Source of the DNA: Ruminococcus sp. UBA5884
Lineage (GTDB): Bacteria > Bacillota > Clostridia > Oscillospirales > Ruminococcaceae
Length of the DNA: 26,370 bases
Assembly: GCA_002431975.1 (NCBI GenBank)
Contig: DJFA01000032.1
Location: forward strand, 1,989-28,358
Reading direction: 5' to 3'
Shown here: piece by piece, positions 22,397 to 26,370 of the stretch
Layout: each line of letters opens with the position of its first letter
Position numbering within the stretch: the first letter of the stretch is position 1
The notes under the pieces: generated by a model
Databases searched by the model: none
What the model saw: the letters and a program-made list of their open reading frames with translations, nothing else
Told to the model about the DNA's origin: nothing
Made by a program: the position numbers and the translations under genes

Positions 22397-24124
22397 ATGG
22401 ATGAACTCTATGGTGTATGGTTTTTAATTGGTGCTGCGTTAGTATTCTTCATGCAGTGCGGATTTGCAATGGTGGAAACAGGTTTTACCCGTGCAAAAAA
22501 TGCAGGCAACATTATAATGAAGAACCTGATGGATTTTTGTATCGGTACTGTTGTATTCGTCCTTTTAGGCTTTGGTCTTCTTTTAGGTGAAGATACATTC
22601 TTCGGACTTATCGGAAAACCAGACTGGCGGATATTTACAGACTATGCAAATTTTGATTGGTCTAATTTCGTATTCAATCTTGTGTTCTGTGCTACAGCAG
22701 CTACAATCGTTTCAGGAGCTATGGCTGAAAGAACAAGATTTATTTCTTACTGTGTATACTCAGGTGTTATTTCAGCAGTTGTTTACCCGATTGAAGCACA
22801 TTGGATATGGGGCGGCGGCTGGCTCTCACAGTGGGGATTCCATGATTTCGCAGGTTCATGTGCAATTCACATGGTAGGCGGTATCTCAGCACTTATCGGT
22901 GCAGCTATCTTAGGCCCTCGTATCGGTAAATTTGATACAGATAAAAACGGAAAAGTTACAAAAGTACACGCAATTCCGGGACATTCACTTACTCTCGGAG
23001 CACTTGGATGTTTCATTCTCTGGTTCGGCTGGTACGGATTCAACGGTGCAGCTGCAACATCACTTGGTCAGCTTGGTTCAATCTTTGTTGCAACAACAAT
23101 TGCTCCTGCCATTGCAACAATGACATGTATGGTATTTACATGGCTCAAATACGGCAAGCCTGATGTTTCAATGTGTCTTAATGCATCTCTTGCAGGTCTT
23201 GTTGGTATCACAGCAGGATGTGACGTAACAGATGCTCTCGGTTCTGCAATTGTCGGAATAGTTTCAGGTCTTTTAGTAGTATTCGGCGTATGGCTTCTTG
23301 ACCATAAGCTTCATATCGATGACCCTGTGGGAGCAGTTGCAGTACATATGATGAATGGTATCTGGGGTACAGTTGCAGTAGGACTTTTTGCAACAACATC
23401 AGTTCCCGGCAATGATACATTTGATGGTCTTTTCTATGGCGGCGGTGCATCACTTCTCGGCAAACAGATTGTCGGTGTTCTTTCAGTAGGTGCATGGACA
23501 GCAGTTCTTATGACAGTTACATTCTTTATCATTAAAGCTACTATCGGACTCAGAGCTTCCAAAGAAGAAGAAATTATCGGTCTTGATGCTACAGAACATA
23601 ATCTTCCGTCAAGTTATGCAGACTTTATGCCATCTGTTGCAAGTGTATCAGAAATTCGTGAACAGGGTGCAGCAGCCGGAATTGATACATCTGATGTTGT
23701 ACCTGTTGAAAAGGCAGTTCCTGTTTCAGTCAGAACAAGGGAAAAATCTGACGGAAGTCACAAGCTTACAAAGCTTTCGATTATCTGCAGACCTGAAAAA
23801 CTTGAAGCACTTAAAACTTCACTCAGCAATATCGGTGTAAAGGGTATCACAGTAACAAATGTTATGGGTTATGGTACTCAGAAAGGTCAGAAATCATATT
23901 ATCGTGGTGTTGAACGTGATGAAGTTCAGCTTCTTCCTAAGACAAAGGTTGAAGTTGTTGTTTCAAAAGTTCCTGTTGAACAGGTTGTCAATACAGCTAA
24001 ACGTGCTCTCTATACCGGCAATATCGGCGACGGAAAAATCTTTATCTTTGATGTTGAAGATGTTGTTAAAGTCAGAACCGGTGAAGTCGGATATGACGCA
24101 CTTCAGGGTGAAGACGATTTATAA
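22397..24124 (+). CDS. amtB: Ammonium channel (Amt) fused to a C-terminal P-II domain
   Basis: This 575-residue membrane protein joins an Amt ammonium channel with its usual soluble regulator. The Amt part (about 1-410) has the family hallmarks: FFMQCGFAMVETG, WGGGWL, the DFAGSCAIHM loop, and the twin pore histidines His196 (GHSLTLGALG) and His317 (VAVHMMNGIWG). A linker of about 45 residues leads to a complete P-II domain (about 457-570): KLSIICRPEKLEAL, IGVKGITVTNVMGYGTQKG, the T-loop KSYYRGVERDEVQLLPK, TGNIGDGKIFIF and RTGE. The Tyr51 position used for uridylylation in E. coli GlnB/GlnK is Arg507 here. I chose the ATG at 22397, nine bases after GAGAGG. Confidence 0.94.
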   Translation: MDELYGVWFLIGAALVFFMQCGFAMVETGFTRAKNAGNIIMKNLMDFCIGTVVFVLLGFGLLLGEDTFFGLIGKPDWRIFTDYANFDWSNFVFNLVFCATAATIVSGAMAERTRFISYCVYSGVISAVVYPIEAHWIWGGGWLSQWGFHDFAGSCAIHMVGGISALIGAAILGPRIGKFDTDKNGKVTKVHAIPGHSLTLGALGCFILWFGWYGFNGAAATSLGQLGSIFVATTIAPAIATMTCMVFTWLKYGKPDVSMCLNASLAGLVGITAGCDVTDALGSAIVGIVSGLLVVFGVWLLDHKLHIDDPVGAVAVHMMNGIWGTVAVGLFATTSVPGNDTFDGLFYGGGASLLGKQIVGVLSVGAWTAVLMTVTFFIIKATIGLRASKEEEIIGLDATEHNLPSSYADFMPSVASVSEIREQGAAAGIDTSDVVPVEKAVPVSVRTREKSDGSHKLTKLSIICRPEKLEALKTSLSNIGVKGITVTNVMGYGTQKGQKSYYRGVERDEVQLLPKTKVEVVVSKVPVEQVVNTAKRALYTGNIGDGKIFIFDVEDVVKVRTGEVGYDALQGEDDL

Positions 24125-24167
24125 TAATTAATCTGCCTCCCAATATTGACGTACAAAATAAATGAAA

Positions 24168-24208
24168 ACAGACTGACTTCGTTTTCTTACGGAGTCAGTC
24201 TGTTTTTG
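24168..24208 (+). terminator. Intrinsic terminator after the amt gene
   Basis: ACAGACTGACTTCG (24168-24181) and CGGAGTCAGTCTGT (24190-24203) form a 14-bp stem with one G-U pair and an eight-base loop, followed by TTTT. Confidence 0.92.
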
Positions 24209-24220
24209 TCGTTCAATGCA

Positions 24221-24249
24221 TTGCGGTTTGCTTTGCAATATGGTATAAT
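24221..24249 (+). promoter_or_regulatory. Predicted promoter of the YjaB-like gene
   Basis: TTGCGG (24221-24226), a 17-base spacer and a perfect TATAAT (24244-24249) lie about 60 bases upstream of the acetyltransferase ATG. Confidence 0.65.
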
Positions 24250-24308
24250 AAGTGCAAAAAGGGCTGATAACAGATTATAAGATATAATTTAGGCAGAGGG
24301 TGAAAAAA

Positions 24309-24788
24309 ATGAACTTGTATAAACATACTGGTCAGAAATCTGTGACAATATATGAAATACAAAACAGAAGTACTCAATTGTTGACAGTACTTTTGAATAT
24401 CTGGGAGGATTCTGTTCGGGCAACACATCTTTTTCTTTCTTGTTCAGAAGTAAATCAAATAAAAAAATATGTTCCTCAGGCTTTGAATAACGTGGAACAT
24501 CTGGTTGCTGCTGAAAATGAATGCGGTGAAACGGTCGCTTTTATGGGAGTTGAAAACAATCGTCTGGAAATGCTGTTTATTTCTCCGCTGAAAAGAGGAA
24601 AGGGAATAGGCAGACAGCTGCTGCAATATGGTATTCAGAATTATAAAATTCAGGAGGTTACTGTTAATGAACAAAATCCTCAGGCAGTTGGATTTTATGA
24701 GAAAATGGGATTTAAAACATATAAAAGAACAGAATATGATGAACAGGGTAATCATTATCCGCTGTTATATATGAAATTGTTTAAATGA
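24309..24788 (+). CDS. GNAT acetyltransferase, YjaB-like
   Basis: This 159-residue cytoplasmic acetyltransferase resembles E. coli YjaB along its length: an N-terminal LLNIWEDSVRATHLFLS helix, the acetyl-CoA loop LFISPLKRGKGIGRQLL (near residue 98), the strongly conserved VNEQNPQAVGFYEKMGF (near residue 118) and a C-terminal HYPLLYMKL. The acceptor is unknown. I chose the ATG at 24309, eight bases after AGAGGG, over an overlapping GTG at 24300. It is unrelated in detail to the other GNAT protein at 2428-2823. The kinase relic starts 119 bases downstream. Confidence 0.9.
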   Translation: MNLYKHTGQKSVTIYEIQNRSTQLLTVLLNIWEDSVRATHLFLSCSEVNQIKKYVPQALNNVEHLVAAENECGETVAFMGVENNRLEMLFISPLKRGKGIGRQLLQYGIQNYKIQEVTVNEQNPQAVGFYEKMGFKTYKRTEYDEQGNHYPLLYMKLFK

Positions 24789-24907
24789 TAAATCAGTTTA
24801 ATAATTTTTTATATTTTGTTGAACAATAATTTCAATTTCATTGAACTTTCTGATATATTATAAAAATAAACAGCAGAGAAAAATATATGAAATGAGATGA
24901 TTTGGAT

Positions 24908-26323
24908 ATGACAATCAAAAAGCGTTTATTTCTTTCCAATATTCTTATGCTGATTATTCCGGCACTGGTAAGTATTCTGATTATTTTTGTATCAGTATTT
25001 GTATTTGCAAATTTGTTTTATAAACAGTTTATGGATGAAACAGTAAAAGAAAACAACCTCTCAGATATGCATAAAATTCTGATGGTGCAGTCGAAAGAAT
25101 TTCTTAACAGCAAAGGTGATATAACTGATTCTAAATTATATCATACAGTTGAAAAATACCTTGCATCTCAGGAAATGAAGCTGGAGATTTCCAATGATAC
25201 AGGAATTATATGTACAATAGGCAATAGTGATGTGCAGTCCTCTCTTGTTTCTGCAATGGAAAGCTTAGGCGGTGAGGGAAGTATTTCCGCAAACGGAGCC
25301 TGCCTTTACAGAGAAAAAATATTGGTTAATGGTATAGCTTATCATGTTATGATTTACAGCAGCAGTGAAATACAGGAAAGCCAGCATAATGAATTTATTG
25401 TTGTAAATATTATCTTGATTCTGTGTATATTGATTATTGCCGCAGTAATCATTACAAACCAGTTTCTGACTAAGTTTGTTTTCAGAAAAATTGAAGTACC
25501 GCTTGATATTCTTGCTGACGGAGTACATCAGATTCGTGACGGAAATCTGGATTACCGCATTATTGAATACAACGAAAAAGATGAATTTCAGAGTATATGC
25601 AATGATTTTAATGATATGGCAGCAAAATTAAAGGAATCAGTGGAAATTACTCAGAAAAATGAACAGAACCGCAAGGAGCTGATTGCAGGTATTTCTCATG
25701 ATTTGAGAACACCGCTGACATCTGTAAAAGCATATATTGAGGGGCTGCTTGAAGGCGTTGCATCAACACCTCAAATGCAGCAGAAATATATGAAAATCAT
25801 TCTTGCCAAAGCCAATGATATTGACAGAATGGTTGATAAGCTGTTTCTTTTTTCAAAGCTTGATTTGGGTGATTGTCCGTTTTATCCTGAAAAATTAAAC
25901 ATAAGACAGGAGATTTTCTCAATAGTTTCATCAAATAAAAAAGAGTATTCTGAAAAAGGATTAAATATACTTTGCGAGAACATTCCGGCTGATTTAAAGG
26001 TTTATGCTGACCCTGTTCAGCTCAGGAGTGCAGTTACCAATATTTTAGAGAACAGTCTGAAATACAAGGACAGCGAAACTGTAAATGTAACAATATGATG
26101 TGAAAATTCTGATGACAGTGCAATCATTGCCATAGACGATAATGGGCCGGGTGTTCCTGATGAGGCTTTGCCAAAACTTTTTGATGTATTTTACCGCAGT
26201 GATTCATCAAGAAACAATCCAAACAAGGGCAGCGGACTGGGACTTGCCATCACAGCAAAGATACTGGAACGTTTCGGCGGTTCAATATATGCAGAAAATT
26301 TAAAGCCAACGCGAATTCGATGA
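24908..26323 (+). pseudogene. Sensor histidine kinase, interrupted by a stop and truncated by a repeat
   Basis: The intact part (396 residues to TGA at 26096-26098) has a first membrane helix (about 8-35), an extracellular sensor of about 125 residues, a second membrane helix (about 162-185), a HAMP domain, the phosphoacceptor His264 in GISHDLRTPL and the N box AVTNILENSLKYKD. The same frame continues after the TGA with the rest of the ATPase domain: IDDNGPGVPDEALPKLFDVFYR, GSGLGLAI and FGGSIYAENL, ending at TGA 26321-26323 inside repeat element D. So one stop splits the ATP-binding domain and the last strand is lost. As written, the first product lacks the G1 and G2 boxes and should be inactive. 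No response regulator gene is in view. A sequencing error at the first stop is possible. Confidence 0.85.
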
Positions 26324-26370
26324 ACAATTAATAAAAAATGGAAAATAAAAAAGTGCATAGAAATCCTGTG
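26305..26370. repeat. Inverted-repeat element D, left end (cut by window end)
   Basis: GCCAACGCGAATTCGATGAA from 26305 matches the left terminus of copy C (AACGCCAATTCGATGAA) with one mismatch in the core of the motif. The AT-rich 45 bases that follow end in CCTGTG, where the other long-flank copies begin the core (CTGTAGGGG). The core itself would lie beyond the window. The terminus supplies the last codons and stop of the kinase relic. Confidence 0.7.

Noticed and set aside
26096..26098. Recoded TGA (selenocysteine or Trp) in the kinase
   Set aside because: Other genes here end normally at TGA (for example sufC, ilvA, ruvX's neighbour pyrD), no selenocysteine element was seen, and kinases have no use for selenocysteine at this position. 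A nonsense change or sequencing error is simpler.

Overview
The window looks like a 26.4 kb piece of an AT-rich gut or rumen Bacillota genome, most likely a cellulosome-forming Ruminococcus close to the R. flavefaciens group. The reasons are two secreted proteins with type I dockerins (one a GH30 / CBM22 / dockerin / CE1 xylan enzyme), Gram-positive style ribosome binding sites and 17-bp-spaced promoters, a PyrR-controlled pyrimidine operon, class 1B dihydroorotate dehydrogenase (PyrDB with PyrK), and a two-gene SufCB iron-sulfur system. This assignment is inference; no rRNA or tRNA gene was recognised.

Layout. 1-2236 (minus strand): end of a repeat element, sufB, sufC and an acyl-CoA thioesterase. 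2428-3953: a GNAT acetyltransferase and a P-loop ATPase with a degenerate second half. 4153-5501: ybaK-type deacylase and a small dockerin protein. 5591-6430: a repeat element in the leader of trmB. 6454-16899: a long pyrimidine operon, pyrR-pyrC-pyrF-(unknown)-carA-carB-(NADAR)-pyrK-pyrD-ruvX, behind a readable PyrR attenuator. 16941-19793 (minus): the multimodular xylan enzyme. 20103-21718: ilvA and ridA. 21719-22396: a gene-free stretch with a possible structured RNA, a repeat element and an attenuator. 22397-24124: an ammonium channel fused to a P-II domain. 24309-26370: a YjaB-like acetyltransferase and a broken histidine kinase cut off by another repeat element.

How the genes work together. 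The pyr operon makes carbamoyl phosphate (CarAB), dihydroorotate (PyrC), orotate (PyrD/PyrK) and UMP (PyrF); pyrB and pyrE must lie elsewhere. IlvA releases a reactive enamine/imine that RidA hydrolyses, and the ammonia formed links in theme to the Amt/P-II protein downstream. The two dockerin proteins would be docked on a cell-surface scaffoldin for plant-wall attack.

The least expected feature is a dispersed inverted-repeat family with two complete copies and two copies cut by the window edges. It has termini around TTAACGCAAATTCGATG and a self-complementary core (GGGCGACCATTGGTCGCCC). One copy overlaps the stop codon of sufB, one lies in the trmB leader, one precedes the amt promoter, and one supplies the final in-frame stop of the kinase relic. 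The window begins and ends inside copies, which suggests an assembly contig broken at this repeat.
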